A DNA stretch of 64,000 bases, taken from positions 1,788,001 to 1,852,000 of the forward strand of contig NZ_CP091110.1 of assembly GCF_021560175.1 (NCBI RefSeq). Direction: 5' to 3'. Below are positions 50,523 to 61,814 of this stretch, one piece after another (position 1 is the stretch's first letter; every line of letters begins with the position of its first letter). The stretch comes from Neobacillus drentensis (GTDB lineage Bacteria; Bacillota; Bacilli; Bacillales; Cytobacillaceae). Under the pieces are notes generated by a model. It did not search any database, had not been told where the DNA came from, and saw nothing but the letters and a program-made list of their open reading frames with translations. A program made the position numbers and the translations under genes.

Positions 50523-51425
50523 GTGAGCGTTTTTATTAATAAAGATACAAAGGTTATTGTTCAAGGTATTACAGGCGGAACGGCCCGTTTCCATACAAAG
50601 CAAATGCTTGAATACGGTACGAAAATTGTCGGCGGTACATCACCAGGTAAGGCCGGTCAAGAAGTCGAAGGAGTACCTGTTTTTAACACGGTAAGAGATG
50701 CGGTTGACGCGACAGGTGCTAACGCTTCTGTTATCTATGTTCCAGCTCCATTTGCAGCTGACTCTATTATTGAAGCAGTTGATGCTGAACTAGATCTTGT
50801 TATTTGTATTACCGAGCATATTCCAGTATTAGACATGGTAAAAGTTAAACGTTACATGGAGGGCAAAAAGACTCGTCTAGTTGGCCCAAACTGCCCAGGT
50901 GTGATTACAGCTGATGAATGTAAAATTGGGATTATGCCTGGATATATTCATACAAAAGGCCATGTCGGTGTCGTTTCCCGTTCTGGTACATTAACATATG
51001 AGGCTGTTCATCAATTAACGCAAGCTGGTTTAGGACAAACGACAGCAGTCGGAATCGGCGGAGACCCAGTAAATGGTACCAACTTCATTGATGTTTTAAA
51101 AGCATTTAATGAAGATCCAGAAACCTATGCCGTTATCATGATTGGTGAAATTGGCGGTACGGCAGAAGAAGAAGCTGCTGAATGGGTAAAAGCGAACATG
51201 ACTAAGCCTGTTGTTGGCTTCATTGGCGGTCGTACAGCACCTCCAGGAAAAAGAATGGGCCATGCAGGTGCGATCATTTCAGGTGGGAAAGGTACAGCTG
51301 ATGAAAAGATTCGTATCATGAACGAATGCGGTATTAAAGTTGCTGATACCCCTTCTGTTATGGGTGAAACTTTAATTGAAGTATTAAAAGAACAAGGTCT
51401 ATACGAAAAGTGTAAGACTCATTAA
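50523..51425 (+). CDS. sucD: Succinyl-CoA synthetase, alpha subunit
   Basis: Binds CoA and carries the phospho-histidine intermediate. The 300 residues equal B. subtilis Suc[14 protein letters not shown] and the CoA-binding N-terminal Rossmann fold come first; the active His is in [17 protein letters not shown]. The start is GTG 50523 after AAAGGGGA. A strong hairpin follows. Confidence 0.97.
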   Translation: MSVFINKDTKVIVQGITGGTARFHTKQMLEYGTKIVGGTSPGKAGQEVEGVPVFNTVRDAVDATGANASVIYVPAPFAADSIIEAVDAELDLVICITEHIPVLDMVKVKRYMEGKKTRLVGPNCPGVITADECKIGIMPGYIHTKGHVGVVSRSGTLTYEAVHQLTQAGLGQTTAVGIGGDPVNGTNFIDVLKAFNEDPETYAVIMIGEIGGTAEEEAAEWVKANMTKPVVGFIGGRTAPPGKRMGHAGAIISGGKGTADEKIRIMNECGIKVADTPSVMGETLIEVLKEQGLYEKCKTH

Positions 51426-51436
51426 GATGTTAAATG

Positions 51437-51466
51437 ATAGTCCCTCAGATTTTGAGGGACTATTTA
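51437..51466 (+). terminator. Terminator after sucD
   Basis: ATAGTCCCTCA / TGAGGGACTAT (11-bp perfect stem, 5-base loop) followed by TTATGA; good stem, short T-run. Confidence 0.75.
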
Positions 51467-51497
51467 TGATAAATTAATAAAATGGAGGTTTTTAATT

Positions 51498-52385
51498 ATG
51501 GATGAGTTTAAAGAAAAATTTATTCATTTACTGCATTACCCCAATATCTCCTGGAAAACCGTCTTTCAAATGTTGAAAAAAGATCCATCACTCCAGTCAG
51601 TTTACCGAGCACCCATTTCAACCATTCCTTCTAACCCAATCTACCCAGCGGTTTCCCACGACTCCTCGTTAACTTCAGTTACTTCCTTTTCTTCTGAAAG
51701 TATTCACGAACAAATCCGTCAATACAAAACCAATGACATTAGTGTCATTACGATTTTTGATAAAGAGTATCCTCGTGTCTTAAAAGAAATCTATCAACCA
51801 CCATGGGCCTTATACGCAAAGGGTGACATTGCCCTATTAGATAAAGAACCGAAACTTGCGGTTGTTGGGTCCCGTCAGGCCACACCATACGGTAAAAAGG
51901 CAATCCGGCACATTTTTCCTGACTTGATTCAACAGGATATTCTGATTGTCAGCGGACTGGCAACCGGAATAGATGCCCTAGCCCATGAAGAGACCATTAA
52001 ACTAGACGGAAAGACCATTGGCGTTATTGCCGGAGGGCTATACCATATCTATCCCAAAGAGAATTTGCCTCTCGCTGTTAAAATGATGCAAACACAGCTA
52101 GTCCTCTCGGAATACCCCCCTGATACCAAGCCGCTTAGATGGCATTTTCCGGCACGCAATCGAATTATTAGCGGATTATCCACTGGAACGTTTATTATAG
52201 AAGCAAAGCGGAAAAGTGGGTCGCTGATTACCGCTAACTATGCCGTTCATGAAGGAAGAGATGTATTTTCATTACCTGGAAGCATTTTTAATCCCTGCTC
52301 TGAAGGGGCGAATGAATTGATCCAGCAAGGTGCAAAACTGGTTATCTGTGCAAAGGACATCTTGGAAGAGTTAAAATATCCCTAA
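51498..52385 (+). CDS. dprA: DNA-processing protein DprA (Smf)
   Basis: Loads RecA on incoming single-stranded DNA during natural transformation. The 295 residues have an N-terminal helical domain and a Rossmann domain with VVGSRQATPYG, VSGLATGIDALAHE, VIAGGLYHIYP and FPARNRIISGLS. GGAGG lies 11 bases before the ATG. Its presence alone does not show that the strain is competent. It follows sucCD as in B. subtilis. Confidence 0.94.
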   Translation: MDEFKEKFIHLLHYPNISWKTVFQMLKKDPSLQSVYRAPISTIPSNPIYPAVSHDSSLTSVTSFSSESIHEQIRQYKTNDISVITIFDKEYPRVLKEIYQPPWALYAKGDIALLDKEPKLAVVGSRQATPYGKKAIRHIFPDLIQQDILIVSGLATGIDALAHEETIKLDGKTIGVIAGGLYHIYPKENLPLAVKMMQTQLVLSEYPPDTKPLRWHFPARNRIISGLSTGTFIIEAKRKSGSLITANYAVHEGRDVFSLPGSIFNPCSEGANELIQQGAKLVICAKDILEELKYP

Positions 52386-52749
52386 ACAGTAGAAAAGAAA
52401 CTTACCAATAAAAAAGCCTTATTAGCAGGTATTTTTAATTAAATGGAGAAATTACCTAAAAAAGGTTGCAAAAATATCTATTATGTTATACATTTTCCAA
52501 CAGATGTTAAAATACTAATAAATACATCCATTTTTAAAAAAAATGAATAGAATAAAAAATGTTAAATACTATGATAATTACCATATAGTTTAAAAATTTT
52601 GGGATAAGGCAGTTTTGTAAAGTATTTTCTCCAGTTAAATGTGTATAAACTGGAATTTAGGAAAACTTCTCAAATAGTAAGCATCTTAGAATCAGGCTTT
52701 TGCCGTATTCAAGGCGCTTTTACACTTTCCCTCTTAAGGAGGATATAGA
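52386..52749 (+). promoter_or_regulatory. AT-rich 364-base gap upstream of topA
   Basis: No gene is visible. It holds a possible extended -10 promoter (TTGCAA 52466-52471, 15-bp spacer with TGT, then TATACA 52487-52492) and, near 52630-52654, a 7-bp inverted repeat TCCAGTT...AACTGGA with an 11-base loop. A transcript from the promoter would have a leader of about 250 bases before topA. There is no clear T-run terminator for dprA. Confidence 0.4.
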
Positions 52750-54831
52750 ATGGCAGCAGAATTTCTGGTAATTGTTGAGTCGCCTGCAAAAGCGAAAACA
52801 ATAGAACGCTATTTAGGAAATAAGTATAAAGTAAAAGCTTCGATGGGACATGTCCGCGATTTGCCGCGCAGTCAAATGGGGGTAAATGTTGAAAATAGTT
52901 ATGAACCAAAATATATTACCATTCGTGGGAAGGGCCCGGTATTAAAGGATTTAAAAACAGCGGCCAAAAAGGCAAAAAAAGTCTATCTCGCAGCTGACCC
53001 GGATCGCGAAGGGGAAGCAATTGCCTGGCATCTAGCTCATAGTTTAGACGTAGATGTCCACTCTGATTGCCGCGTCGTTTTTAATGAAATTACCAAGGAT
53101 GCGATTAAGGAATCTTTCAAGCACCCACGTCCCATTAATATGGATCTTGTCGATGCCCAGCAGGCCCGAAGGATATTAGACAGACTTGTCGGATACAATA
53201 TCAGCCCGCTATTTTGGAAAAAGGTGAAAAAAGGGTTAAGTGCCGGTCGAGTTCAATCAGTCGCCGTCCGGTTAATTATCGATCGTGAAAAGGAAATCAA
53301 AGATTTCAATCCGGAAGAATATTGGACGATCGAAGGAGAGTTCTTAAAGGGCAAGGACCAGTTTAGCGGAGCTTTTCACTCATTAGCAGGACATGAAAAG
53401 AATGAACTAAAGTCTGAAGCGGATGTTCAAGCCGTCTTGAAAGAGATGAAGGGGAATAAGTTCAAGGTCAACTCAGTGAGCAAGAAAGAACGCCGCAGAA
53501 ATCCTGCACCGCCTTTTATTACTTCCTCCCTTCAACAGGAAGCAGCTAGAAAGTTAAACTTTCGTGCCAAGAAAACGATGATGCTCGCTCAACAGCTGTA
53601 TGAGGGGATTGAGCTTGGCAAGGAAGGTACTGTTGGTCTTATTACCTATATGAGAACGGACTCCACTCGAATTTCAGAAATAGCTCAAGCAGAGGCGGCA
53701 GGCTATATCAAAGCAGAATTCGGTGAAGAGTACTTAAAGAATGACCAAAGAAAAGAAAAAAAACAAACGAATGCTCAGGATGCCCATGAAGCGATCCGCC
53801 CGACAAGTACCTTACGCGACCCCAGCAGTTTAAAAGAATATCTCTCTCGTGACCAGCTGAGATTATACAAGTTGATTTGGGAGCGGTTCCTTGCCAGTCA
53901 AATGGCACAGGCTGTTATGGATACCATGAGCGTTGATCTGCAAAATGGCAATGTCATCTTTCGGGCAACCGGCTCTAAGATTAAGTTCCCGGGTTTTATG
54001 AAGGTCTATGTCGAAGGCACGGATGACCAAGTGGATGGCCCGAATAAAATGCTTCCAGACCTAAAAGAAGGCGATGAGGTGTTTAAGAAGGATATTGAGC
54101 CAAAACAACATTTCACACAGCCGCCTCCGCGTTATACAGAAGCAAGACTTGTAAAAACCTTAGAAGAACTGGGAATTGGCCGACCATCAACATATGCACC
54201 AACATTGGATACGATTCAAAAGCGTGGCTATGTTGCATTGGATAATAAACGTTTTGTACCAACAGAACTCGGCGAAATTGTTCATGAATTAATGGTCGAG
54301 TTTTTTCCAGAGATTCTTGATGTAGAATTCACCGCCAAAATGGAGCAGGGCTTAGATAATGTCGAAGAAGGCAAAGTCAAATGGGTACAGGTTATAGATG
54401 AATTTTACCGGGATTTCGAGGTCCATCTAGAAAAAGCAGAAAAAGAAATGCAATCCGTCGAAATTAAAGATGAGCCTGCGGGTGAGGATTGCGAAAACTG
54501 TGGCAGTCCAATGGTATACAAAATGGGCCGTTACGGAAAATTCATGGCATGCAGTAATTTCCCTGATTGCCGCAATACAAAGGCGATTGTGAAAGAGATC
54601 GGTGTAACGTGTCCAACCTGTAAGGAAGGACAGATCATCGAACGGAAAAGTAAGAAAAAAAGATTGTTTTACGGCTGTACGAATTATCCTTCATGTGAAT
54701 TTATCTCATGGGATAAGCCGCTTCCGAGACCTTGTCCGAAATGTGAAGGCTTGCTAGTTGAAAAGAAGTTAAAAAAGGGCGTTCAAGTGCAGTGTGTTAA
54801 TTGTGATTACAAGGAAGAGCCGCAAAGCTAA
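52750..54831 (+). CDS. topA: DNA topoisomerase I
   Basis: Relaxes negative supercoils. The 693 residues have the TOPRIM domain ([29 protein letters not shown]), the active Tyr300 in [12 protein letters not shown], and three C-terminal Cys4 zinc ribbons (CENCG...CSNFPDC; CPTC...CTNYPSC; CPKC...CVNC). AAGGAGG precedes the ATG. A hairpin terminator starts at the stop, followed by the 52-bp repeat array. Confidence 0.97.
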   Translation: MAAEFLVIVESPAKAKTIERYLGNKYKVKASMGHVRDLPRSQMGVNVENSYEPKYITIRGKGPVLKDLKTAAKKAKKVYLAADPDREGEAIAWHLAHSLDVDVHSDCRVVFNEITKDAIKESFKHPRPINMDLVDAQQARRILDRLVGYNISPLFWKKVKKGLSAGRVQSVAVRLIIDREKEIKDFNPEEYWTIEGEFLKGKDQFSGAFHSLAGHEKNELKSEADVQAVLKEMKGNKFKVNSVSKKERRRNPAPPFITSSLQQEAARKLNFRAKKTMMLAQQLYEGIELGKEGTVGLITYMRTDSTRISEIAQAEAAGYIKAEFGEEYLKNDQRKEKKQTNAQDAHEAIRPTSTLRDPSSLKEYLSRDQLRLYKLIWERFLASQMAQAVMDTMSVDLQNGNVIFRATGSKIKFPGFMKVYVEGTDDQVDGPNKMLPDLKEGDEVFKKDIEPKQHFTQPPPRYTEARLVKTLEELGIGRPSTYAPTLDTIQKRGYVALDNKRFVPTELGEIVHELMVEFFPEILDVEFTAKMEQGLDNVEEGKVKWVQVIDEFYRDFEVHLEKAEKEMQSVEIKDEPAGEDCENCGSPMVYKMGRYGKFMACSNFPDCRNTKAIVKEIGVTCPTCKEGQIIERKSKKKRLFYGCTNYPSCEFISWDKPLPRPCPKCEGLLVEKKLKKGVQVQCVNCDYKEEPQS

Positions 54832-54855
54832 GAGTGGGGAAAACCCACTCTTTTG
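54831..54855 (+). terminator. Terminator after topA
   Basis: AGAGTGGG / CCCACTCT (8 bp), GAAAA loop, then TTTGTTATTTTT. It begins at the last base of the stop codon. Confidence 0.88.
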
Positions 54856-54882
54856 TTATTTTTGGTACGTGGTTGAGTCCCA

Positions 54883-55110
54883 TTTTTCCTCAAGTTGTCA
54901 TGAGGTTAGTAGAAGGTTGGATGGGTGAAAATTGTTCTCATGAAGCGGTTATGAGGACAGAAGAAGGTTGGATGGGGTAAAAATTGTCCTCATGAAGTGG
55001 TTATGAGGACAGAAAAAGGTTGGTTGGGGTAAAAGTTGTCCTCATGAAGCAATCATGAGGACAACTGAAGGTTGATAGCCGTAATAATTGTCCTCATATA
55101 GCCCCATATC
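54883..55110. repeat. 52-bp tandem array of hairpin units between topA and trmFO
   Basis: Units begin at 54932, 54984, 55036 and 55088, exactly 52 bp apart, with a diverged partial unit before the first; the last is cut short. Each full unit has inverted arms (TGTCCTCAT / ATGAGGACA) and a linker like GAAGAAGGTTGGATGGGGTAA. The unit at 55036 has a perfect 12-bp stem (TTGTCCTCATGA / TCATGAGGACAA). An isolated right arm (TCATGAGGGCAA) is at 55281. The array fills about half of the 535-base gap; no gene is visible in it. Confidence 0.88.
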
Positions 55111-55238
55111 AACAAATGTGCACGATCCCCCTATTTTTCATAATCCAACCGATAAAAAAGTGGCCTCCTATTTTGCTTGTTTGTCTCTCTACTCGATTAA
55201 AAAAGTGTTTTAAAATTTTTTTACAAAAACAAAAAACT

Positions 55239-55266
55239 TTTTTGTTCCTCAATCGTATAGTACAAT
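55239..55266 (+). promoter_or_regulatory. Possible promoter for trmFO
   Basis: TTTTTG (55239-55244), 16-bp spacer, TACAAT (55261-55266), about 100 bases before the trmFO start. Confidence 0.4.
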
Positions 55267-55366
55267 GCAAGATGGACTTATCATGAGGGCAAGGTATATT
55301 TATAGTACTTTTTAATCCAAAATGGTTACTAGTATAAATATTGAAGGAAATTGAGGAGGTACTTAT

Positions 55367-56674
55367 TTGAAAGATGTAACGATCAATGTGATTGGCGCTG
55401 GTCTGGCTGGAAGTGAAGCAGCTTGGCAGATCGCTAAACGCGGAGTAAAAGTAAGACTGTATGAAATGCGGCCAGTGAAGCAAACGCCTGCGCACCATAC
55501 CGATAAATTTGCCGAGTTAGTTTGCAGTAATTCACTCAGGGCTAATACTTTAACGAATGCGGTCGGAGTCTTAAAAGAAGAAATGAGAAAACTTGATTCG
55601 GTGATTATCGCCGCCGCTGATGCATGTTCGGTCCCAGCTGGAGGGGCATTGGCAGTAGATCGTCATGAGTTTGCCGCAAAAGTAACAGAGTTGGTGAAAA
55701 ATCATGAGAATGTAACGGTAATCAATGAAGAAGTGACCGAGATTCCTGAAGGTCCAACCGTTATTGCAACAGGCCCGCTTACGAGTGAAGCTCTATCAGG
55801 ACAATTAAAGGGTTTGACAGGGGAAGACTATCTGTACTTTTATGATGCTGCAGCGCCAATCCTAGAAAAAGACAGCATTAATATGGACAAGGTTTATTTA
55901 AAATCACGCTATGATAAAGGGGAAGCCGCTTATCTGAATTGTCCGATGACAGAAGAAGAATTTAATACCTTCTATGAGGCACTTATCTCAGCTGAGACCG
56001 CTCCTACAAAAGAATTTGAAATAGAAGTCTTTTTTGAGGGCTGTATGCCAATCGAAGTAATGGCGTCCAGAGGGAAGAAAACGATGCTATTTGGTCCATT
56101 AAAGCCTGTTGGACTAGAAGATCCAAAAACTGGAAAGAGACCGTTTGCGGTGGTCCAACTTCGACAAGATGATGCTGCCGGGACGCTTTTCAATATTGTT
56201 GGTTTTCAGACACATTTAAAGTGGGGGGCACAAAAGGAAGTCATCCGCCTGATTCCGGGTCTTGAAAATGCTGAAATCGTCCGCTATGGTGTTATGCACC
56301 GAAACACGTTTATTAATTCACCTAAAGTTCTAAAGGCTACCTATCAATTCCGAAATCGGGAGGATTTATTTTTCGCCGGTCAAATGACAGGGGTTGAAGG
56401 TTATGTTGAATCTGCTGCCAGCGGCTTAATAGCTGGAATTAACGCGGCTCGGCTAGCAATCGGAGAGGAGACAGTTGAGTTTCCTGCCGACACAGCGATT
56501 GGCAGCATGGCACGTTATATTACAACTGCTAATCCTGAAAATTTCCAGCCTATGAATGCAAACTTTGGTCTATTTCCGGAACTGCCAGTGAAAATAAAAG
56601 GGAAGCAGGAAAGAAATTTACAACATGCCAATCGAGCGTTAGAAACAATTCAGAACTTTGTGAAAGTTTTGTAA
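55367..56674 (+). CDS. trmFO: tRNA (uracil-54-C5) methyltransferase, folate- and FAD-dependent
   Basis: Makes ribothymidine at tRNA position 54 with methylene-tetrahydrofolate as carbon donor. The 435 residues start with the FAD-binding [17 protein letters not shown] and contain [21 protein letters not shown] and [19 protein letters not shown] 55367 is set by GAGGAGG eight bases upstream and by the FAD motif position. In B. subtilis xerC (codV) would follow; here it is absent. Confidence 0.95.
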   Translation: MKDVTINVIGAGLAGSEAAWQIAKRGVKVRLYEMRPVKQTPAHHTDKFAELVCSNSLRANTLTNAVGVLKEEMRKLDSVIIAAADACSVPAGGALAVDRHEFAAKVTELVKNHENVTVINEEVTEIPEGPTVIATGPLTSEALSGQLKGLTGEDYLYFYDAAAPILEKDSINMDKVYLKSRYDKGEAAYLNCPMTEEEFNTFYEALISAETAPTKEFEIEVFFEGCMPIEVMASRGKKTMLFGPLKPVGLEDPKTGKRPFAVVQLRQDDAAGTLFNIVGFQTHLKWGAQKEVIRLIPGLENAEIVRYGVMHRNTFINSPKVLKATYQFRNREDLFFAGQMTGVEGYVESAASGLIAGINAARLAIGEETVEFPADTAIGSMARYITTANPENFQPMNANFGLFPELPVKIKGKQERNLQHANRALETIQNFVKVL

Positions 56675-56680
56675 AATTTA

Positions 56681-56722
56681 TTGCAAGGGCTATAGAAGTA
56701 TGTTACGATTTACTAGCCCTTG
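56681..56722 (+). promoter_or_regulatory. Promoter embedded in a hairpin, upstream of hslVU-codY
   Basis: TTGCAA (56681-56686), 17-bp spacer, TACGAT (56704-56709) with a TGT extended -10. The same DNA forms a 9-bp inverted repeat (CAAGGGCTA 56684-56692 / TAGCCCTTG 56714-56722) whose right arm covers the expected start point. There is no T-run, so it is not an obvious terminator. The transcript would have a leader of about 220 bases before hslV, in which I see no gene. Confidence 0.5.
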
Positions 56723-56935
56723 TCAGTTTAAATAGTATGTTAATTGTGAATGTTTTATTAAACATATTTAAGGAGTGTTTACAAATTGTAAGCAATTCCG
56801 CAAAATAACAATTGAACCATTAATAACTTGTTTTCAGTGACTTTCTTTATTCTCATCAATAAGTGGGATTAGGTACCCAGCTCTTACATATCACTCGACT
56901 TTAAACCGAAATTACTCCAAAGGGAGGAAAATTTA

Positions 56936-57478
56936 ATGAATCAATTTCATGCGACTACAATATTTGCAATCCACCATAATGGTGAATGCTCTATGTCCGG
57001 TGATGGCCAAGTGACTTTTGGCAATGCAGTTGTGATGAAACACACTGCCAGAAAAGTAAGAAAGATATTTAATGGTAAGGTATTGGCGGGATTCGCTGGT
57101 TCTGTTGCAGATGCGTTCACTCTTTTTGAGTTATTTGAAGGTAAGTTAGAGGAATATAACGGCAATCTTCAAAGAGCTGCAGTCGAGCTTGCTAAAGAAT
57201 GGAGAAATGATAAGATGCTTCGCAAATTGGAAGCGATGTTAATTGTCATGAATCGTGAAAGTTTGCTATTAGTTTCCGGAACCGGTGAAGTGATTGAGCC
57301 TGACGATGGGATTCTTGCGATCGGCTCAGGGGGAAATTATGCATTGGCCGCTGGCCGCTCATTAAAGAAATATGCAGGCGAACATTTGTCTGCAAAAGAA
57401 ATTGCAAAAGCTTCTTTAGAAATAGCTGCGGAAATATGTGTATATACCAACCACAACATTATCGTTGAAGAGCTGTAA
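56936..57478 (+). CDS. hslV: ATP-dependent protease subunit HslV (ClpQ/CodW)
   Basis: Proteolytic chamber of the HslUV two-part protease. The 180 residues begin [17 protein letters not shown], then [21 protein letters not shown], cited in two parts, and end with [13 protein letters not shown]. The B. subtilis protein (MSSFHATT) is reported to use its N-terminal Ser; here residue 2 is Asn, so the nucleophile should be the conserved Thr7 after trimming. AAGGGAGG fixes the start; no upstream in-frame start is near. hslU follows 19 bases later. Confidence 0.95.
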   Translation: MNQFHATTIFAIHHNGECSMSGDGQVTFGNAVVMKHTARKVRKIFNGKVLAGFAGSVADAFTLFELFEGKLEEYNGNLQRAAVELAKEWRNDKMLRKLEAMLIVMNRESLLLVSGTGEVIEPDDGILAIGSGGNYALAAGRSLKKYAGEHLSAKEIAKASLEIAAEICVYTNHNIIVEEL

Positions 57479-57497
57479 CGAGAAGGAGACGGAAAAA

Positions 57498-58901
57498 ATG
57501 GTAAAAACTACGGATTTAACTCCCCGACAAATTGTTGAGAAACTTGATCAATATATTATTGGACAGAAGGATGCTAAGAAAGCCGTTGCTGTTGCATTAA
57601 GGAACCGTTTCAGAAGAGGCCTCTTAAATGATAAGCTTCGTGAAGAAATCATTCCAAAAAACATTTTGATGATCGGTCCTACTGGGGTAGGTAAAACGGA
57701 AATTGCCAGACGGATGGCTAAACTTGTTGGTGCTCCGTTTATTAAGGTGGAAGCAACTAAATTCACAGAGGTTGGTTATGTTGGGCGTGATGTAGAATCT
57801 ATGGTGCGCGATCTTGCGGAAACCTCTGTTCGTTTAGTGAAAGAAGAGCGTATGCAAAGTGTGAAGGAACGAGCTGAAGAGAATGCAAACAGCAGGCTTG
57901 TTGATTTACTTGTTCCGTCAGCTAAAAAAACTGCGAACTATAAAAATCCGCTTGAAATGTTATTCGGCGGCGGCAATGCTTCATCCGAACCGGACACACA
58001 ACAAGAAGATTTTTCTGCACAAGAAAAGCGGAAGATTGTCAAAGAAAAGCTTGCTCTCGGACAATTAGAAGATGAAATTGTAACGGTTGAGGTAGAAGAG
58101 CAAACGCCTTCGATGTTCGATATGCTGCAAGGTTCAGGAATTGAACAAATGGGTATGAATATGCAAGATGCCCTAAGTAGTTTTATGCCGAAAAAACGGA
58201 AGAAGAGAAAACTAACCGTTCGTGAAGCAAGGAATGTGTTAACAAGTGAAGAAGCTGCAAAGCTGATTGATATGGATGAAGTTTCATCCGAGGCAACCTA
58301 TCGGGCCGAACAAACAGGTATCATTTTTATAGATGAAATCGATAAAATTGCCAGCAAAAATTCTGGCGGTTCATCGGCCGATGTTTCGCGTGAGGGTGTC
58401 CAACGGGATATCCTGCCAGTAGTTGAGGGCTCAACAGTTGTTACAAAATACGGCTCCATTAAAACTGATCATATTTTGTTTATAGCAGCGGGTGCTTTTC
58501 ATATTGCAAAGCCATCGGATTTAATTCCGGAACTTCAAGGACGTTTTCCAATTCGTGTTGAACTCACTAAGTTAACAGTAGAAGATTTCTTTAGAATTTT
58601 AATTGAACCTGATAATGCTTTAATTAAACAATATCAGGCATTATTGGAAACAGAAGGTATACAAATTGAATTTTCTGACGATGCTATTCGTAGAATAGCT
58701 GAGGTAGCGTTCGAAGTGAATCAAAATACCGATAATATTGGGGCTAGACGTCTTCATACCATACTGGAAAAGCTGTTAGAGGATTTATCCTTCGAAGCTC
58801 CAGACATTACGATGGAGAAAATTACGATCACGCCGCAGTACGTGGATGATAAGCTTGGGGCTATTTCGAAGAATAAAGATTTAAGCCAATTCATTCTTTA
58901 G
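57498..58901 (+). CDS. hslU: ATP-dependent protease ATPase subunit HslU (ClpY/CodX)
   Basis: AAA+ unfoldase that feeds HslV. The 467 residues equal the B. subtilis length, with [17 protein letters not shown], Walker [16 protein letters not shown], the I domain (about 110-245), Walker [10 protein letters not shown], sensor [17 protein letters not shown] and the C-terminal SQFIL tail that enters HslV pockets. ATG 57498 follows GAAGGAGACGG; an earlier start inside hslV was rejected. Confidence 0.97.
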   Translation: MVKTTDLTPRQIVEKLDQYIIGQKDAKKAVAVALRNRFRRGLLNDKLREEIIPKNILMIGPTGVGKTEIARRMAKLVGAPFIKVEATKFTEVGYVGRDVESMVRDLAETSVRLVKEERMQSVKERAEENANSRLVDLLVPSAKKTANYKNPLEMLFGGGNASSEPDTQQEDFSAQEKRKIVKEKLALGQLEDEIVTVEVEEQTPSMFDMLQGSGIEQMGMNMQDALSSFMPKKRKKRKLTVREARNVLTSEEAAKLIDMDEVSSEATYRAEQTGIIFIDEIDKIASKNSGGSSADVSREGVQRDILPVVEGSTVVTKYGSIKTDHILFIAAGAFHIAKPSDLIPELQGRFPIRVELTKLTVEDFFRILIEPDNALIKQYQALLETEGIQIEFSDDAIRRIAEVAFEVNQNTDNIGARRLHTILEKLLEDLSFEAPDITMEKITITPQYVDDKLGAISKNKDLSQFIL

Positions 58902-59017
58902 GAATGCTGCTTTTTTTGAATTTTTCAGGAGATGCCATTCTTAAATGATACTCATACACGAAAAATGTTTTACAAAAAAATTTAATAATGGTTGTAGTTA
59001 CTAGGAGGAAGAAACAG

Positions 59018-59797
59018 ATGGATTTACTTACAAAAACTAGACGTATTAATGTTTTACTACAGAAAGCAGCAGGCAAGCCTGTTAATTTCAAAGAAATGTC
59101 GGAAACGCTTAGTGAGACGATTGAAGCAAATGTTTACATCGTAAGCCGCCGCGGTAAGCTTTTGGGCTTTTCAATTTATCAACAAATTGAGAACGAACGA
59201 ATGAAGAAAATGTTTGAGGATCGTCAATTTCCAGAGGAATATACAAAAGGCTTGTTTAATATTCAAGAAACTTCTTCAAATTTGGATATTGAAAGCCAAT
59301 ATACTGCATTCCCTGTAGAAAATAGAGATTTATTCAAAGAAGGTTTAACAACGATTGTTCCAATTATTGGCGGTGGGGAACGCCTGGGTACATTAATTCT
59401 TGCAAGACTGCAAGAAAAATTCCATGACGATGATTTAATTCTCGCTGAATATGGTGCTACTGTTGTAGGTATGGAGATTCTGCGTGAAAAGTCCGAAGAA
59501 ATTGAAGAAGAGGCAAGAAGCAAAGCGGTTGTGCAAATGGCAATCAGTTCATTGTCTTATAGTGAATTAGAGGCAATTGAACATATTTTTGAAGAATTAA
59601 ATGGCCATGAGGGCTTGTTGGTTGCTTCAAAAATTGCTGACCGGGTTGGAATCACACGTTCGGTTATTGTTAATGCTTTAAGAAAGCTTGAAAGTGCAGG
59701 GGTTATTGAATCACGTTCTCTTGGTATGAAAGGTACGTATATTAAGGTCCTTAACGATAAATTCCTTGTAGAGCTTGATAAATTAAGACAACACTAA
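59018..59797 (+). CDS. codY: GTP- and branched-chain amino acid-sensing repressor CodY
   Basis: Global regulator that binds DNA when isoleucine, leucine, valine and GTP are plentiful. The 259 residues match the standard length: N-terminal GAF domain (residues 1-155) and C-terminal winged HTH ([21 protein letters not shown]). ATG 59018 follows TAGGAGGA; a frame from 58988 is unsupported. It shares the operon with hslVU. A possible CodY box lies about 85 bases upstream. Confidence 0.97.
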   Translation: MDLLTKTRRINVLLQKAAGKPVNFKEMSETLSETIEANVYIVSRRGKLLGFSIYQQIENERMKKMFEDRQFPEEYTKGLFNIQETSSNLDIESQYTAFPVENRDLFKEGLTTIVPIIGGGERLGTLILARLQEKFHDDDLILAEYGATVVGMEILREKSEEIEEEARSKAVVQMAISSLSYSELEAIEHIFEELNGHEGLLVASKIADRVGITRSVIVNALRKLESAGVIESRSLGMKGTYIKVLNDKFLVELDKLRQH

Positions 59798-59805
59798 TCA
59801 ACGAT

Positions 59806-59838
59806 CCCCAATTTGAAAGAATTGGGGTTTTATTTTTT
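59806..59838 (+). terminator. Terminator after codY
   Basis: CCCCAATT / AATTGGGG (8-bp perfect stem, TGAAAG loop) followed by TTTTATTTTTTT. Confidence 0.92.
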
Positions 59839-59850
59839 TAAAAGTATTTC

Positions 59851-59879
59851 TTGCTTGTTAAAGTTACTTATGCTATATT
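59851..59879 (+). promoter_or_regulatory. Promoter of rpsB with extended -10
   Basis: TTGCTT (59851-59856), 17-bp spacer ending TGC, TATATT (59874-59879). The transcript would begin near 59886 and have a leader of about 110 bases before rpsB; the leader could hold an autoregulatory structure, but I could not identify one. Confidence 0.7.
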
Positions 59880-59954
59880 ATTTCATGGTGTTAATACACA
59901 CGCTTGTTGATTTAAATGGATGGTGCTGATTTTTCAGTTTCTATTTAAAAATGA

Positions 59955-60701
<747 letters not shown>

Positions 60702-60706
60702 GATTC

Positions 60707-60745
60707 AAAAGGTGATAAGAGGGAGACCCTTTATCACCTTTTTTT
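60707..60745 (+). terminator. Terminator between rpsB and tsf
   Basis: A perfect 12-bp stem (AAAAGGTGATAA / TTATCACCTTTT) with a 12-base loop followed by TTT. It probably lowers tsf transcription relative to rpsB, so tsf may also have its own promoter: TTGAGA at 60760 with TAGTAT 16 bp on. Confidence 0.88.
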
Positions 60746-60816
60746 AAGAAATGTTTATCTTGAGAATGAATGGCTAAGATATAGTATAGTACATAGTTTA
60801 AAAGGAGGAATTTTAA

Positions 60817-61701
60817 ATGGCAGTTACTGCTCAAATGGTTAAAGAACTTCGTGAAAAAACAGGCGCAGGGATGATGGACTGTAAGAAAGCACTTACTGAA
60901 ACAGACGGTGATATGGACAAAGCAATTGATTTCTTACGTGAGAAAGGGATTGCTAAAGCTGCTAATAAAGCAGACCGTATTGCGGCTGAAGGTTTAACTT
61001 CAGTTGTAACAGCAGGAAACGATGCAGTTATCCTTGAAGTAAACTCTGAAACAGACTTCGTTGCAAAAAATGAAGGCTTCCAAACTCTTGTTCAAGAGCT
61101 TGCATCACACTTATTAAAAAACAAGCCAGCTACTGTTGAAGAAGCATTAGCTCAAACAATGGAAAACGGAGCAACTGTTGCTGATCACATCAACGCTGCT
61201 ATCGCGAAAATCGGAGAAAAGCTTTCTCTTCGCCGTTTTGAGCTTCTTTCTAAGACTGATAATGATGCTTTTGGTGCTTACATCCACATGGGCGGCCGAA
61301 TCAGCGTATTAACTGTTCTTGAAGGTACTACAGAAGAAAGTGCTGCGAAAGATATTTCTATGCATATCACTGCGTTAAGACCTAAGTATGTATCTCGTGA
61401 TCAAGTATCTTCAGAAGAAGTTGAGCATGAGCGTCAAGTTTTAACACAACAAGCACTAAACGAAGGCAAGCCAGAAAACATTGTAGCAAAAATGGTAGAA
61501 GGCCGTCTTGGCAAATACTTTGAAGATGTATGTCTTCTTGATCAAACTTTCGTTAAAAACCCTGATCAAAAAGTTCGTCAATTTGTTGAGTCTAAGGGCG
61601 CAACTGTACGTGAATTCGTACGTTACGAAGTAGGCGAAGGTATTGAAAAGAAAGAAGACAACTTCGCAGAAGAAGTTATGAATCAAGTAAATAAAAAATA
61701 A
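60817..61701 (+). CDS. tsf: Translation elongation factor Ts
   Basis: Recycles EF-Tu by exchanging GDP for GTP. The 294 residues have an N-terminal UBA-like domain ([17 protein letters not shown]), the core [13 protein letters not shown] motif and the dimerisation domain. AAAGGAGGA precedes the ATG. It follows rpsB, as in nearly all bacteria, and ends with a hairpin terminator. Confidence 0.97.
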   Translation: MAVTAQMVKELREKTGAGMMDCKKALTETDGDMDKAIDFLREKGIAKAANKADRIAAEGLTSVVTAGNDAVILEVNSETDFVAKNEGFQTLVQELASHLLKNKPATVEEALAQTMENGATVADHINAAIAKIGEKLSLRRFELLSKTDNDAFGAYIHMGGRISVLTVLEGTTEESAAKDISMHITALRPKYVSRDQVSSEEVEHERQVLTQQALNEGKPENIVAKMVEGRLGKYFEDVCLLDQTFVKNPDQKVRQFVESKGATVREFVRYEVGEGIEKKEDNFAEEVMNQVNKK

Positions 61702-61761
61702 GTCAAATATTCTCTAGCTTAAAAACAAATGCTATATGGGAATGTTACTGTTATAGTTTTT

Positions 61762-61792
61762 AATAGGGGACACGGTGTGTTCCCTATTTTTA
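61762..61792 (+). terminator. Terminator after tsf
   Basis: AATAGGGGACAC pairs with GTGTTCCCTATT (12 bp with one G-U, 3-base loop), followed by TTTTA. Confidence 0.85.
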
Positions 61793-61814
61793 AAGGGAAA
61801 TATATAATAAAAAT

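Noticed and set aside
54932..55110. CRISPR array
   Set aside because: The units are contiguous 52-bp repeats with conserved linkers, not constant repeats with unique spacers, and no cas gene is near.
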